From a virus, in the IMG/VR virus record IMGVR_UViG_3300035701_000346, positions 1-21,184 of that record: 21,184 nucleotides of DNA. One strand, 5' to 3'. The translations under genes and the position numbers were made by a program. Positions 1-8,023 of the stretch are shown piece after piece. The notes beneath the pieces were generated by a model that saw nothing but the letters and a program-made list of their open reading frames with translations, was not told where the DNA came from and did no database searches. How positions within the stretch are numbered: position 1 is the stretch's first letter; the number at the start of each line of letters is the position of its first letter.

Positions 1-370
1 CTGCCCATATTTGATAGTATCCAAAATCAGCTATGGTAAATCTTTGGTTTATACTAGCTTTCGTAAAGACAGATGTCAAACTATAATCACTATTTACCTT
101 ACTAATTGTAAGGGTTCCAGCTGCATATCTTGAGAAATATAGACCTGTATCGGTAAGTGCCAGATCATGAATTTTGATAAGTTGTGGGAGTGGCCAGCTA
201 ACTGCTGGTGCACCGCTAATAGGATATACTATAAGAGGCGGCACCTCCAGGCCAGCCACTCCACACCTTGAATTATACAGTTCAGTTGCATATCCAGAGT
301 TGCGAGGTGTATTTGTATCTGGACGAAGACCCTTGGTGAAATCAGATAATGTCTGTGCAAACTCTCTCAT
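1..370 (-). CDS. Unknown phage structural or tail protein, 3' end cut by window
   Basis: The reading frame starts at ATG 370-368 and stays open to the left edge, giving 123 codons with no stop, so the C-terminus is missing. The start follows the stop of the upstream gene by one base (TAA-G-ATG), which implies translational coupling; there is no separate strong SD. The protein begins MREFAQTLSDFTKGLRP and is rich in Tyr, Thr, Pro and Ile without charged blocks, as is usual for beta-rich virion proteins. It follows capsid and adaptor genes, so a tail or head-tail role is likely from position alone. I do not recognise the family. Confidence 0.75.
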   Translation of the reverse strand, partial: MREFAQTLSDFTKGLRPDTNTPRNSGYATELYNSRCGVAGLEVPPLIVYPISGAPAVSWPLPQLIKIHDLALTDTGLYFSRYAAGTLTISKVNSDYSLTSVFTKASINQRFTIADFGYYQIWA

Positions 371-371
371 C

Positions 372-887
372 TTATTCCTCAATCATCTCTCGCTCAACAG
401 GTGATAAAAGCTCAATGTCAGAAACATCAACTTTTCTCTTGATAGGCATCTCAGGTTCTAAAACAAGGCCCCAATATATTCCAGAAGCTTTTGTGTTAAT
501 AGAGACAGTTATCCGACTATCAACAGCGATCTTGAAGTTGCTAAAGGTAGTAATATCTAGTTTCTTCGACATGAACTTTTTGCTTATAACAGTTCCATCT
601 ATTTGCCGAGACTCTATATAAAATTCTAGAGTATTCTTTTTGAGAAACTCCTCATCTTCCAACTTCTCAATAAACAAAGAGACCTTTGTAACAAAGCCTG
701 ACACTGGAAGCATACTGCGAATAATAACTCCATTATCATCCTTATCACAGTACCCCACAATCACTATAGGAGTCAGTGGAGCCACAATACTTCTGGCAGC
801 AATCCTACGTTCGAGCTGCTTTAACGCCTGATTTGCACTTGCAAACTTCTCTTCGTTAGTATTACCTCTTATGATATCTGTCCCCAT
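372..887 (-). CDS. Unknown virion-associated protein, 171 aa
   Basis: The ATG overlaps the end of the upstream adaptor gene by 19 bases and has a GGAG about nine bases upstream inside that gene. The N-terminus (to about residue 35) is charged and probably helical. The rest alternates short hydrophobic and polar stretches as in beta-sandwich proteins, and the tail is acidic (SPVEREMIEE). There is no signal peptide or membrane segment. Its place directly after the adaptor candidate and before another structural gene suggests a tail or connector component, but the family is not recognised. The stop codon is part of a TAAGATGAG junction shared with two other gene pairs in this operon. Confidence 0.75.
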   Translation of the reverse strand: MGTDIIRGNTNEEKFASANQALKQLERRIAARSIVAPLTPIVIVGYCDKDDNGVIIRSMLPVSGFVTKVSLFIEKLEDEEFLKKNTLEFYIESRQIDGTVISKKFMSKKLDITTFSNFKIAVDSRITVSINTKASGIYWGLVLEPEMPIKRKVDVSDIELLSPVEREMIEE

Positions 888-1615
888 GTTTTCAGCTCCA
901 TACTGGTAATCCCAGTTATTTCTTCCTCGACAATATCCTTATCAAGGCCATCAGTTATTTCTGTAATAGATGCCTTCCAATCCTTTGCCCCCTCACTATT
1001 CCTATATGAAAGCTCCATCATGAAGGCAGCTGCAAAAATTAAAAGAAGTTCATTAGTTTCAGTCCAGTATGACTTATCGGCATCAGCAGATAAAGCATCA
1101 GTATAGAATAGTCCATGTACTTCAAGTGTATACTTTCCAGAGGCATCAATAGGGGGCCTCAGTAAAATAGCATTGTAAGTTTCGTGACTGGTCAGCTTCA
1201 TATCTTCAACTGCCCATGCCTGATTCAACCCAGATGCAGATAGATCTTTAGGGTATGGCCTAATTACAATAGGTGCATAGTACTCAGGCGGCCCCGCTGT
1301 TAGACTCGCAGTTGGCCTATCATAAGCTGCTCTTAAATCGGCAGCGGTCTCAGTATTCAACTTATAACGGTAGTTAGCATCATAAAGCCAGACTTCCTTA
1401 AATGCTCTAACATTCGCCAGTGGGACGATAACTTGTCCCGCAGTTAGATTCACGAAATGCCTAGCTTCACCCTTCCCTTTACTAAATAATCTATCTAAAT
1501 ATTTCTGTCCTTCATTGATGAAAAAGCCAGCATCAAACGCCGCTGCAGGATCAGCTAAGTCAGCCCTACCAGTGATTTCAATGAATTTAGCTTTTACTAG
1601 TGAAAACTGAGACAT
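869..1615 (-). CDS. Probable head-tail adaptor (connector) protein, 248 aa
   Basis: I place the start at ATG 1615-1613 (MSQFSLVKAKF). The longer frame begins with two GTG codons that lie inside the SD (GGTGGTGA), which is correctly spaced only for the ATG. The protein has an N-terminal helical part with FINEGQKYLDRLF, a beta-rich middle, and a helical C-terminus with NELLLIFAAAFMMELSYRN. That layout resembles adaptor proteins that bind the portal in podovirus-like phages, and the gene sits just after the major capsid gene. The family assignment is by general resemblance and position, so moderate. A copy of the 24-bp palindrome abuts its SD, and a strong hairpin lies further upstream after the capsid stop. 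Confidence 0.7.
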   Translation of the reverse strand: MSQFSLVKAKFIEITGRADLADPAAAFDAGFFINEGQKYLDRLFSKGKGEARHFVNLTAGQVIVPLANVRAFKEVWLYDANYRYKLNTETAADLRAAYDRPTASLTAGPPEYYAPIVIRPYPKDLSASGLNQAWAVEDMKLTSHETYNAILLRPPIDASGKYTLEVHGLFYTDALSADADKSYWTETNELLLIFAAAFMMELSYRNSEGAKDWKASITEITDGLDKDIVEEEITGITSMELKTWGQIS

Positions 1616-1628
1616 TTCATTCACCACC

Positions 1629-1652
1629 CTTTGTTCAAATATTTAATCATAG
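1629..1652. repeat. 24-bp palindromic element, copy 1 (before adaptor gene)
   Basis: On the top strand the arms read CTTTGTTCAAA and TAATCATAG, a degenerate member of the family. In the leftward mRNA it ends in CAAAG, which runs directly into the SD of the gene starting at 1615. The left arm matches the family consensus closely and the right arm has diverged. Confidence 0.7.
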
Positions 1653-1658
1653 ACACAA

Positions 1659-1686
1659 GGCTGGCAGTCTTCTTAGACCGCCAGCC
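1659..1686 (-). terminator. Strong hairpin after the major capsid gene
   Basis: In the leftward transcript GGCTGGC pairs with GCCAGCC and GTCT with AGAC, separated by a single G-T position, with a four-base loop. Only a weak broken U stretch (TTGTGTCT) follows, so full termination is doubtful. Partial attenuation, or a block to 3' decay that keeps capsid mRNA abundant relative to the next gene, fits better. It begins 27 bases beyond the capsid stop. Confidence 0.55.
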
Positions 1687-1689
1687 ATC

Positions 1690-1721
1690 TTACGACAATT
1701 TACGACAACAGCTTACGACAA
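1690..1721. repeat. Triple direct repeat TTACGACAA at the capsid stop codon
   Basis: The 9-mer TTACGACAA occurs at 1690-1698, 1700-1708 and 1713-1721. On the coding strand it reads TTGTCGTAA. The first copy in the direction of transcription supplies the last two sense codons (Leu-Ser) and the stop of the capsid gene; the other two lie just after it. Confidence 0.7.
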
Positions 1722-3086
1722 GTCGTTGTCTTTGCCAACACCATCCAGTACCATGAAGGTATCAGGATGCCACAATTCAAGACCGCACTCAGTCAAGAAC
1801 TCTTCATTAGTCGCGTCAACTCTTGAGGAGTTGGTTCCAGGGCCTGCCTGCTTCGCCTCACCTTCACCATAGAAAGTGGTGTCAGTAATGAACCTATAAA
1901 CTAGGTTCTTGGGTTCACAGAGAACTACCGCATTACGAGTGGTTACTTCCTGGCTCATCAGAGGATGGGTCTTCAGATAAATGCTACCAAAGGGCGTGAC
2001 CCACTCAGTAACTTTAATTCCATAGACCGTCTCACGAGGTTGCAGGTTAATATGACCACCACTCCGTGCCAGTTGATTAAGGCCCAACAGAGCACCAGAG
2101 CCGCAGAGAGCCAGTTTTTCAGCAGAGCCGTACCTGAAAACTAACTCTAAGAAGGCGTCCAACCAAACTTCGCCACCGCCAGCTTCATCCCAGTCCTTAC
2201 CAGTGTAGGTGGTATTTAGGCGATAGTCGTTGTAGTTGGCGACTACGTTATCCCTAACGAAGCTGATTAAGCCCTGAGTCGTTCGTGAAGGCTTTCCAGT
2301 ACCGATATCAGTTCCAAGAGCTTCACTTGAAACACCAAACAGGAACGCTTTCTCCATCTCAATACCGTGCAGCTCAAGGGCTTCACGTTTCATCTCTTTG
2401 TAAGCGTCACCAGTTCTTAACCGAGTTTCACGAGCAGTACGCGTGATGCTTAGAGGCGTTCTGAAGATCTGAGTGAAGTTGGTATACTTCACTGGGTCAT
2501 AATTCAAAGCGGTAGGCATAGCCGCGCCTTCCGCATTGACATTGCCAGCGACCATGATGCGGTCACAACTTGATAAGTTGTGGCTGGAAGTGGTACGAAT
2601 ATCAAAACTATTATCATCGTCTTCCAACAGTTTGACAGTTAGATATGAAAGTGAACCATTCACAGTTCGAGCTGTAACCTGCGCATTCACAGTCATGTAG
2701 GAATCAGTAGAGCATCGTAGAAGAACCTGATGCCCAATCCTAAACTCAGCGATCGTCGCAGCAGCCATCTTAACATAGAGTGCCGTACCCTGAACTACAG
2801 TAGCACCAACTGCAGGCTCTACATAGGTATCTTCATATTCATGAGTCCCACCTAAATCGGAGTTTGTGTATACTTTAGTAACTGCCCCAGCCTGTTCCGG
2901 TAACTTCTTCGTCCACCAGTAGAACTGAGGATCGTTTACTTTCTCATTTTTCATTTTAGACAGCAATGCTGTCAAGGGCACCATCCCATTAGGATACAGG
3001 AAAAGGATCAGTTCTCTCCATGATTTAGGTCTCTGATCGGTTGCCCAGGAACCAGTTCCCCTAGTTCCCAAAAAAGAATCAGCCAT
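1713..3086 (-). CDS. Major capsid protein
   Basis: This 457-aa protein has the length and position of a major capsid protein, downstream of portal and scaffold. The N-terminal region has an FYWWTKKLP motif at about residues 55-63 followed by an acidic beta-rich segment, which recalls the SU10-type capsid family (DUF5309) with its HK97-like fold. That family name is from memory of the pattern, not from a search. The ATG has a good SD (GAGGGAG, seven bases upstream). There is no obvious prohead-protease site or delta domain, consistent with use of a separate scaffold. The gene has a roughly 90-base leader with a 30-bp palindrome and a second hairpin, and a hairpin after its stop, suggesting special control of message level. 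Confidence 0.8.
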   Translation of the reverse strand: MADSFLGTRGTGSWATDQRPKSWRELILFLYPNGMVPLTALLSKMKNEKVNDPQFYWWTKKLPEQAGAVTKVYTNSDLGGTHEYEDTYVEPAVGATVVQGTALYVKMAAATIAEFRIGHQVLLRCSTDSYMTVNAQVTARTVNGSLSYLTVKLLEDDDNSFDIRTTSSHNLSSCDRIMVAGNVNAEGAAMPTALNYDPVKYTNFTQIFRTPLSITRTARETRLRTGDAYKEMKREALELHGIEMEKAFLFGVSSEALGTDIGTGKPSRTTQGLISFVRDNVVANYNDYRLNTTYTGKDWDEAGGGEVWLDAFLELVFRYGSAEKLALCGSGALLGLNQLARSGGHINLQPRETVYGIKVTEWVTPFGSIYLKTHPLMSQEVTTRNAVVLCEPKNLVYRFITDTTFYGEGEAKQAGPGTNSSRVDATNEEFLTECGLELWHPDTFMVLDGVGKDNDLS

Positions 3087-3111
3087 TTTAAATCTCCCTC
3101 TTTTTGATATG

Positions 3112-3130
3112 CCCCTGAATAGCCCAGAGG
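3112..3130 (-). promoter_or_regulatory. Small hairpin in the capsid gene leader
   Basis: In the leftward transcript CCTCTG pairs with CAGGGG (one U-G pair) around a seven-base loop, about 25 bases before the capsid start codon. It does not cover the SD. Together with the palindrome at 3151-3180 it makes the capsid leader the most structured leader in the late operon. Confidence 0.35.
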
Positions 3131-3150
3131 CGAGGCACTCTCTTATGAAT

Positions 3151-3180
3151 TAGCTTTGTTTAAAATTTTAAACAAAGCTA
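3151..3180. repeat. Perfect 30-bp palindrome, copy 2 of the 24-bp family
   Basis: The sequence from 3151 to 3180 is exactly its own reverse complement (TAGCTTTGTTTAAAA and its mirror). The inner 24 bases (3154-3177) align with the recurring element, with both outer arms changed to CTTTG/CAAAG. The first TAG on the coding strand is the stop codon of the 62-aa gene. No U tract follows, so it is not a standard terminator. It lies 65 bases upstream of the capsid start instead of against an SD. Confidence 0.8.
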
Positions 3181-3366
3181 CGCAGTAGGTTCTTCTACTA
3201 CACTGATGATATAGGGCTTACTTGGGTCTAGAGGCCCAAAAATAATGATAGCTCCAGCTATAGCATCATCATATGCTGCCTTTGCATTAGACTTATCTAC
3301 AAAGACAGTCACTACATTTGAAGCCCCATCAATCTGTTTTCTCATAGTCACTCTATATTTTGGCAT
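3178..3366 (-). CDS. Small unknown protein, 62 aa
   Basis: The frame begins ATG (MPKYRVTMRKQIDG) with an SD-like AGAGGTG about seven bases upstream and starts 11 bases after the stop of the 450-aa gene. The protein alternates beta-type strands, has a basic N-terminus and an acidic end (VVEEPTA), and has no membrane segment. Its position between a large structural gene and the capsid gene suggests a minor head protein or decoration protein, but nothing in the sequence proves this. The stop codon lies in the 30-bp palindrome. Confidence 0.7.
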   Translation of the reverse strand: MPKYRVTMRKQIDGASNVVTVFVDKSNAKAAYDDAIAGAIIIFGPLDPSKPYIISVVEEPTA

Positions 3367-3377
3367 AGCTACACCTC

Positions 3378-4730
3378 TTAAGTGATAGCAATTAGTGGAA
3401 TACCATACTGTTGAGTACCAATTAGCACTTTCAGATATGGTACATTTGCTACTGTTACACTGCAGCCACTTGATACAAAAGGCTCAAGTGCAGCCATTGT
3501 AGAATCAAAATATATCAGCTGACTCCATCCACTAGATGTCGTTCTAAAGCCAGCCCAGGCCTTCGGCTTGCTCCCACCAGTCGTGCTATAAATGGTATAC
3601 TCAAGAGCGCCAGTTGCATTAACACCATATAACTGGTTATCCAACCATATAGGAGCAACAGTTGCACTTGCATTGATAGTACTACCATCAATAGCAGTGA
3701 CTTTAAACCAGCCCCCAAACATTAGACCACTGGCCGGTATATGTGATCCAGTATTAAATAACTGAGCAATGAACTCACAGCCCTTGACATTTGCAGGTCC
3801 AGTTGCATCTGCATGAACCTCGGCAAGGCCAGCAATAGGAATTATTCCCTTTGTACCAGTCGTCTTTAGGCAGGCAAAAACTGCTCGATCATAGCTCGAT
3901 CCATCCGCTGAGGTTTCCATATACAGTCTAATTAGGCCAGACTGTGCCTCAACTGCATGTGCTAAAGGCACGTCATAAGTTCCACACCTAATAAGGCATG
4001 GTCCAGCAGACCCTGTCGGTACGTAGGTAATACCTGAGAAGTCAATCACGTTACCCACAAAAGCGCCGCTAAAGCCAATACCAGTCGTCAGTGTACCAGT
4101 ATTTTCTATCCTGATACCATAGTCTACAGTTGCCGCACCCCACTGTGTCAAAAGCAGAAGTGCAGATAGTCCACTAGAAAGTGCAACTCCTCTCACTGAG
4201 TTTCCCCAAAGTGAAGCTATATACTTAGCAGCTGTCAGTGTGCCCCCAACACAGGAGCCAACTTCACCATATGCACCGACTACACAAACGCCAGTTCCAC
4301 TCAATATGCCAGCTACATTTGCAGAGAACGCTCCACCAACAAGCCAACTTGAAGTTGCTAAAGCTCCAGATAGCGTCTTTGCTGAATCCAGATAAGCAAC
4401 ACCAAGGATAGCTCTCAACACACCAGTTCCACTTGCAGCCATATGAAAGTGAGATGCAATCCCGTCCATACTTCCAATAGTATCCTTGAACTCACCTTTG
4501 AACTCATTGGCTACAACCTGGTCAGTTGCAAGTGTACTTGACGCTGCCAGCTGATGACAGTGGGCTTTAATAGTCGGCCCAGTATTTGCAGCTTTATTAA
4601 TATATAAAGCTGTACCTGTGACTGAGGTATACGCAATCCTCAAGTTTCCATCGAACTGTAGTGCCCCATCATACACACCTTTCTTAAAAAAGCTATAAAG
4701 CTTTCTATCCAAACTAGCTCCGACTCCCAT
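3378..4730 (-). CDS. Large beta-rich putative structural protein, 450 aa
   Basis: I choose ATG 4730 (MGVGASLDRKLYSF) because GAGGAGGAG lies just upstream; the longer frame would put the SD inside the gene. The protein is rich in Gly, Ala, Ser and Thr with few charged residues and no membrane segment, typical of virion surface proteins. It starts with a short helical, charged part and then repeats Gly/Ser-rich beta stretches. It lies between scaffold and capsid genes, so a capsid decoration protein, head fibre or minor head protein is plausible. I do not recognise a named family. The C-terminal third has several GxF and Trp-rich turns that could be a carbohydrate-binding fold, but this is speculative. 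Confidence 0.75.
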   Translation of the reverse strand: MGVGASLDRKLYSFFKKGVYDGALQFDGNLRIAYTSVTGTALYINKAANTGPTIKAHCHQLAASSTLATDQVVANEFKGEFKDTIGSMDGIASHFHMAASGTGVLRAILGVAYLDSAKTLSGALATSSWLVGGAFSANVAGILSGTGVCVVGAYGEVGSCVGGTLTAAKYIASLWGNSVRGVALSSGLSALLLLTQWGAATVDYGIRIENTGTLTTGIGFSGAFVGNVIDFSGITYVPTGSAGPCLIRCGTYDVPLAHAVEAQSGLIRLYMETSADGSSYDRAVFACLKTTGTKGIIPIAGLAEVHADATGPANVKGCEFIAQLFNTGSHIPASGLMFGGWFKVTAIDGSTINASATVAPIWLDNQLYGVNATGALEYTIYSTTGGSKPKAWAGFRTTSSGWSQLIYFDSTMAALEPFVSSGCSVTVANVPYLKVLIGTQQYGIPLIAIT

Positions 4731-4749
4731 TTTACTCCTCCTCAAGATA

Positions 4750-4774
4750 GCCGAACCGCCTTAACAGCGTCGGC
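4750..4774 (-). promoter_or_regulatory. Short GC hairpin between scaffold and 450-aa gene
   Basis: GCCGA and TCGGC form the ends of a 25-base stem-loop, with partial GC pairs inside, in the 48-base gap after the scaffold stop. No U tract follows it in the leftward direction, so it is probably an mRNA processing or stability structure if it has any role. Confidence 0.25.
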
Positions 4775-4778
4775 AAAA

Positions 4779-5567
4779 CTAAATTAAATCCGCGATTTCT
4801 TTCTCCAACGCAGTTTCAACAGGCGCTGGTTCTTGTGGAGTTCGCGCTCCACCTTTTTTAGGCGGCTGTGCAGGTCCCTTAACAGGTTGCACTACTGCCT
4901 CTTTCAACCCAATCCTCTTCCTCACTTCTTTTGGAAGTTCTTCAAACAACTTTGCCAACGTCCAGTCAGGATTCTTTCCACTCAGATCATTAGATACATA
5001 GCCAACAAACTCTTTATTGTCTTTCAGATCATCATTGTCTTTATAAAAGGCACTGGCTAGTGTCTGAACTTCCATCTGCGCTTTTATAGTGTTATTGATA
5101 ACCTGCGGCAGCGTCTTTAAAATTGTCTGTACTGCATGTGTACTTACGCGCCCCATTACTTCTGCCATAACCTCAGGCTTCTCAAAAGCAGCTTCATACT
5201 CTGCCCTGTCTTTAAAAAAGCCTAAACTAAAAGCTGTATCAGCAGGTTTTGCAGGCTCTGCAGGCTTCACTGGTTCAGCAGGTTTCGCTGCTGATAATGC
5301 CTTCACCTGATCAATGAGAGTCTTAACCTGATCTGTCAAAGTTGCAATCGCTACATCTTTCTCATCTTTAACAGGCTCTACCACTGCAGGTTCAACTGGC
5401 TTAACTGGCTCTGCTGGTTTAGCTGGCTCAGCAGGCTTAACAGGGTCAGCTACAACAGGTTCTACTTTCGCTGGTTCCGCTGCCACAGGAGCATAATCAC
5501 TGAAGATTTCCCCAATCTGATCAACCTGACTAACAACTACACTATCACTTCCATCTTTATCTGCCAT
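4779..5567 (-). CDS. Probable scaffolding protein, 262 aa
   Basis: The protein has the usual features of a phage internal scaffold. It is acidic, with long Pro/Ala/Lys/Glu/Val low-complexity repeats (residues about 30-65 and 95-110) around a heptad-like stretch (ATLTDQVKTLIDQVKALSAA, about 74-93). A helical C-terminal half ends in a Lys-rich PPKKGG segment and a final helix (VETALEKEIADLI). It lies between portal and capsid, the standard place. ATG 5567 overlaps the stop of the upstream 91-aa gene (ATGGCAGATAA), with GGAAGAG upstream as part of that gene. No protease motif is visible. Confidence 0.75.
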   Translation of the reverse strand: MADKDGSDSVVVSQVDQIGEIFSDYAPVAAEPAKVEPVVADPVKPAEPAKPAEPVKPVEPAVVEPVKDEKDVAIATLTDQVKTLIDQVKALSAAKPAEPVKPAEPAKPADTAFSLGFFKDRAEYEAAFEKPEVMAEVMGRVSTHAVQTILKTLPQVINNTIKAQMEVQTLASAFYKDNDDLKDNKEFVGYVSNDLSGKNPDWTLAKLFEELPKEVRKRIGLKEAVVQPVKGPAQPPKKGGARTPQEPAPVETALEKEIADLI

Positions 5568-5832
5568 CTTCCTCTCCCTCTTCTATCGTAGATAATTCTT
5601 CATAGCGGTCTAAAAGAAACTTTGGAAGCTCTTTTAAGTACCGTAATTCCCCTAGTTTGGCCCTTGTAGAAGCCACACGCCTTATATCAATCCAGACGTC
5701 TTCATTTGGACTCTCATACTCTAACTCTTCTGTATTCAGAGCAATCCTCTCACTAATGATGTCTTTGAGATCAGCCCATACACTTGATCTTAAAAATTCT
5801 TCTAGCCCAGCCTTACTCGACTTGAGTGCCAC
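5557..5832 (-). CDS. Unknown head-module protein, 91 aa
   Basis: I place the start at GTG 5832 (VALKSSKAGLEEF). GGGAGGA, inside the portal gene, is correctly spaced for it, while the longer frame starts at a TTG with no SD. The gene overlaps the portal 3' end by 20 bases. The protein is helical and highly charged, with an acidic C-terminus (STIEEGEEDGR), and has no membrane segment. Small charged proteins between portal and scaffold occur in many phages and are often assembly cofactors, but I cannot assign a family. Confidence 0.65.
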   Translation of the reverse strand: MALKSSKAGLEEFLRSSVWADLKDIISERIALNTEELEYESPNEDVWIDIRRVASTRAKLGELRYLKELPKFLLDRYEELSTIEEGEEDGR

Positions 5833-7786
5833 CCTGTCCTCCCATCCCTTGCCCAACTGGAACAAGGTTCCCCTGTTTTACTTGATTTAAAACTTGCTGA
5901 GTCTGCATCATTTGAACATTAGCGCCTCCGCCTTTTCTGACGAAGTCATTAACATTCTTAGCACCCATCATTCTCGCTAAATGCTTAAAAACTCTAACCA
6001 TATCAAATCCAGCTCCTACAGCTGGCTGAGTCGCTAAAATCTGAAATAGAGTAGTCCATGATTCTGTTCTCTCACCTACATCAACACTTCCATCATGGAT
6101 GACAGTATCATAATTGATATCTATCATTGTAGGATCGACTTTCATACCCCTATCTGTCTGCCCATATTCTTCTGCCAACTCCTGTTGATACCTACCCATT
6201 GTACTGACATAAGTGGGCATAGTCATCAACTGCTGTGTATGACTGGCAAACATATATGCTAGATCATACATATTCATCATACTGCAAATTCTCGCAGTCT
6301 TTGCCAGTCGTGACAATGCAGACATCCTCGAATCCCTTGCTTCAGTTGCACTTCGCCGCTCACCACTTGACCGCATAATTCCCATCAAACTATCAACTGC
6401 AGCCGAAGTTCGCTGCATCAAATCTATTACATGTGGAGCGTCCTGGCTGATATGACTCCTTGTTATATCGTTTACATTCAACTGTGCAACTGCATCTTTC
6501 ACACCTCGACCCCAGGCAGCACGTCTCATTCTAATAAGTTTGCCAGGCTCTGGGTCTTTCAAATCTTCCATATTAATGAGGAAGGGATCAACTATCAACA
6601 TATCATTGATAGCCTTACGAATGTTAGTCACGTGACTTGAAAATAGGAAGTCAAGAACATTCTGCATCCCATAAATCAACTCCATCCGACCAATAGGTGC
6701 AACTGAATATCCATCGAAATCAGGGGCAAAGATACAAGTTGGAAATAGATCATGGTCTAATCCAAGTTGCTTGGCATAAATAACAATCTGATCAGCGCCA
6801 ACTCCAAATAGCCACTTTTCAGGAATCTCTGAATCCCCTAACTGCCAGTCAGGATCATTAGGAACAAGTTTCATATACATCCAGACAACATCAACTGGAT
6901 TCGTAGACGAATGAATATCCAAAGTTCTTGTGCTGATATTCTGTTTCTTATCTCTCGCAGATTGCTCAGTCCCAAACCAGGAACTAGTTCCATCAACTCC
7001 CTTTAGATATCGTACATTAAAAAAGTCGTTGGAGTTTTGAGCTTCCAATTCGAGGAGGGACATATAATTAGTGCGATCAATATAGCCAACAAACTCACCC
7101 TCCTGCACCTTATGAATTGGTACAGTTACATCTGGTAGATAAAGATAGGGATCAATATTCTCAAGACGATTACCTTCAAATAATCTCTTCCTTGTCCTTG
7201 CCTTAGTTCCATCTGGCAATCGCTCAGTTTTATACCCCCACTGCTCACCCCAAATAGGACAGACTGCCCCAAATCCATATGCTAATCCATCTCTAAACTG
7301 TGTATGCAACGCTAGTCCAACTTTATTCTTGATAGTCTGCAGCTCAATAACTTTTTCGAGCATAATTGCCCCAATAGTGTCATCACTCGTTACACCTTCA
7401 TACCTAAACATAGGGAGATCCAAGAAAGCCGTTACGAGGTAGGTGAGGAGTGTCTCCATCGTGGCGTAAGTGTAGGGGACTACGATAGAAACGGGCTTTC
7501 TCGGATCTCTTGCCTTTAAAGCTTTCTCTTTTTCATCAAGTGGAATATATGCCGTAAGTGTCTGATCAACCAAGTTCCAATCAGCATGTTTGCGCTTCAT
7601 GATATTATAACTATCCTGCGCACGCCTGATCACTGCATTTTTAATCCTTTCATGCAATTCAGAACCAGGGCGCAGATCAAGTTCAACACCCTTATCAATC
7701 TTTGGATAAGTATATGCAATACTTCCAGATCGTGCATCAATAGCTGCATAATCTGTTTGAGAAGGAACTGGTAAATTAACTGGCAT
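5813..7786 (-). CDS. Portal protein (podovirus-like)
   Basis: This 657-aa protein has the long length of podovirus-type portals and their general pattern. It has an N-terminal helical region (to about 100) with VSIVVPYTYATMETLLTYLVTAF, a central wing-like region with YLYLPDVTV and DIHSSTNPVDVVWMYMKL, and a stem-crown region around MELIYGMQNVLDFLFSSHV and DSLMGIMRSSGERRSATEARD. The SATEA motif is typical of portals, which form the dodecameric channel for DNA packaging. The C-terminus is Gly/Gln-rich. ATG 7786 has AGGTAGGA upstream, and a 24-bp palindrome abuts that SD. The gene sits unusually far from terminase, separated by ten or more small and fibre genes. Confidence 0.88.
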   Translation of the reverse strand: MPVNLPVPSQTDYAAIDARSGSIAYTYPKIDKGVELDLRPGSELHERIKNAVIRRAQDSYNIMKRKHADWNLVDQTLTAYIPLDEKEKALKARDPRKPVSIVVPYTYATMETLLTYLVTAFLDLPMFRYEGVTSDDTIGAIMLEKVIELQTIKNKVGLALHTQFRDGLAYGFGAVCPIWGEQWGYKTERLPDGTKARTRKRLFEGNRLENIDPYLYLPDVTVPIHKVQEGEFVGYIDRTNYMSLLELEAQNSNDFFNVRYLKGVDGTSSWFGTEQSARDKKQNISTRTLDIHSSTNPVDVVWMYMKLVPNDPDWQLGDSEIPEKWLFGVGADQIVIYAKQLGLDHDLFPTCIFAPDFDGYSVAPIGRMELIYGMQNVLDFLFSSHVTNIRKAINDMLIVDPFLINMEDLKDPEPGKLIRMRRAAWGRGVKDAVAQLNVNDITRSHISQDAPHVIDLMQRTSAAVDSLMGIMRSSGERRSATEARDSRMSALSRLAKTARICSMMNMYDLAYMFASHTQQLMTMPTYVSTMGRYQQELAEEYGQTDRGMKVDPTMIDINYDTVIHDGSVDVGERTESWTTLFQILATQPAVGAGFDMVRVFKHLARMMGAKNVNDFVRKGGGANVQMMQTQQVLNQVKQGNLVPVGQGMGGQGGTQVE

Positions 7787-7798
7787 TTTAAATCCTAC

Positions 7799-7822
7799 CT
7801 TTGTTCAAATTGTTAAACATAG
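7799..7822. repeat. 24-bp palindromic element, copy 3 (before portal)
   Basis: On the top strand the arms read CTTTGTTCAAA and TTAAACATAG. In the leftward mRNA it ends in CAAAG, which merges with the portal SD (AGGTAGGA). It lies in an 84-base gap, one of the few real gaps in this operon. Confidence 0.8.
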
Positions 7823-7870
7823 TTAATAATATTAGTCCGTTGTTTTCGTCCGTGGCTCAATTCCTTATTT

Positions 7871-8023
7871 CTATTTCGGTGGTTCTTCTTTCGGTTGGGC
7901 GATGGTGCCCATCAAAACTTCTTGTTTAAATTTATAGAGTTCGTCCAGAGCCTTCCCTGGAATCGTCATGGAATCCAGGAGTTCTAAAATTATTTTCTTT
8001 TGTTTTTCAGTATCAAAGATCAT
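7871..8023 (-). CDS. Small charged protein, 50 aa, downstream of tail fibre
   Basis: ATG 8023 overlaps the fibre gene stop (ATGA) with GAGGGGG just upstream, so both start and coupling are well supported. The protein is MIFDTEKQKKIILELLDSM followed by a second helix and a Lys/Glu/Pro tail ending in EEPPK. It looks like the small two-helix proteins found beside tail-fibre genes in many phages, whose role is unknown; trimerisation or assembly help is a guess. It is too short for most gene finders, but the ribosome site and overlap argue it is real. Confidence 0.7.
   Translation of the reverse strand: MIFDTEKQKKIILELLDSMTIPGKALDELYKFKQEVLMGTIAQPKEEPPK

Noticed and set aside
7823-7870. Leftward promoter before the portal (TTGAGC and TAATAT)
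   Set aside because: The hexamers are 20 bases apart and each is imperfect.
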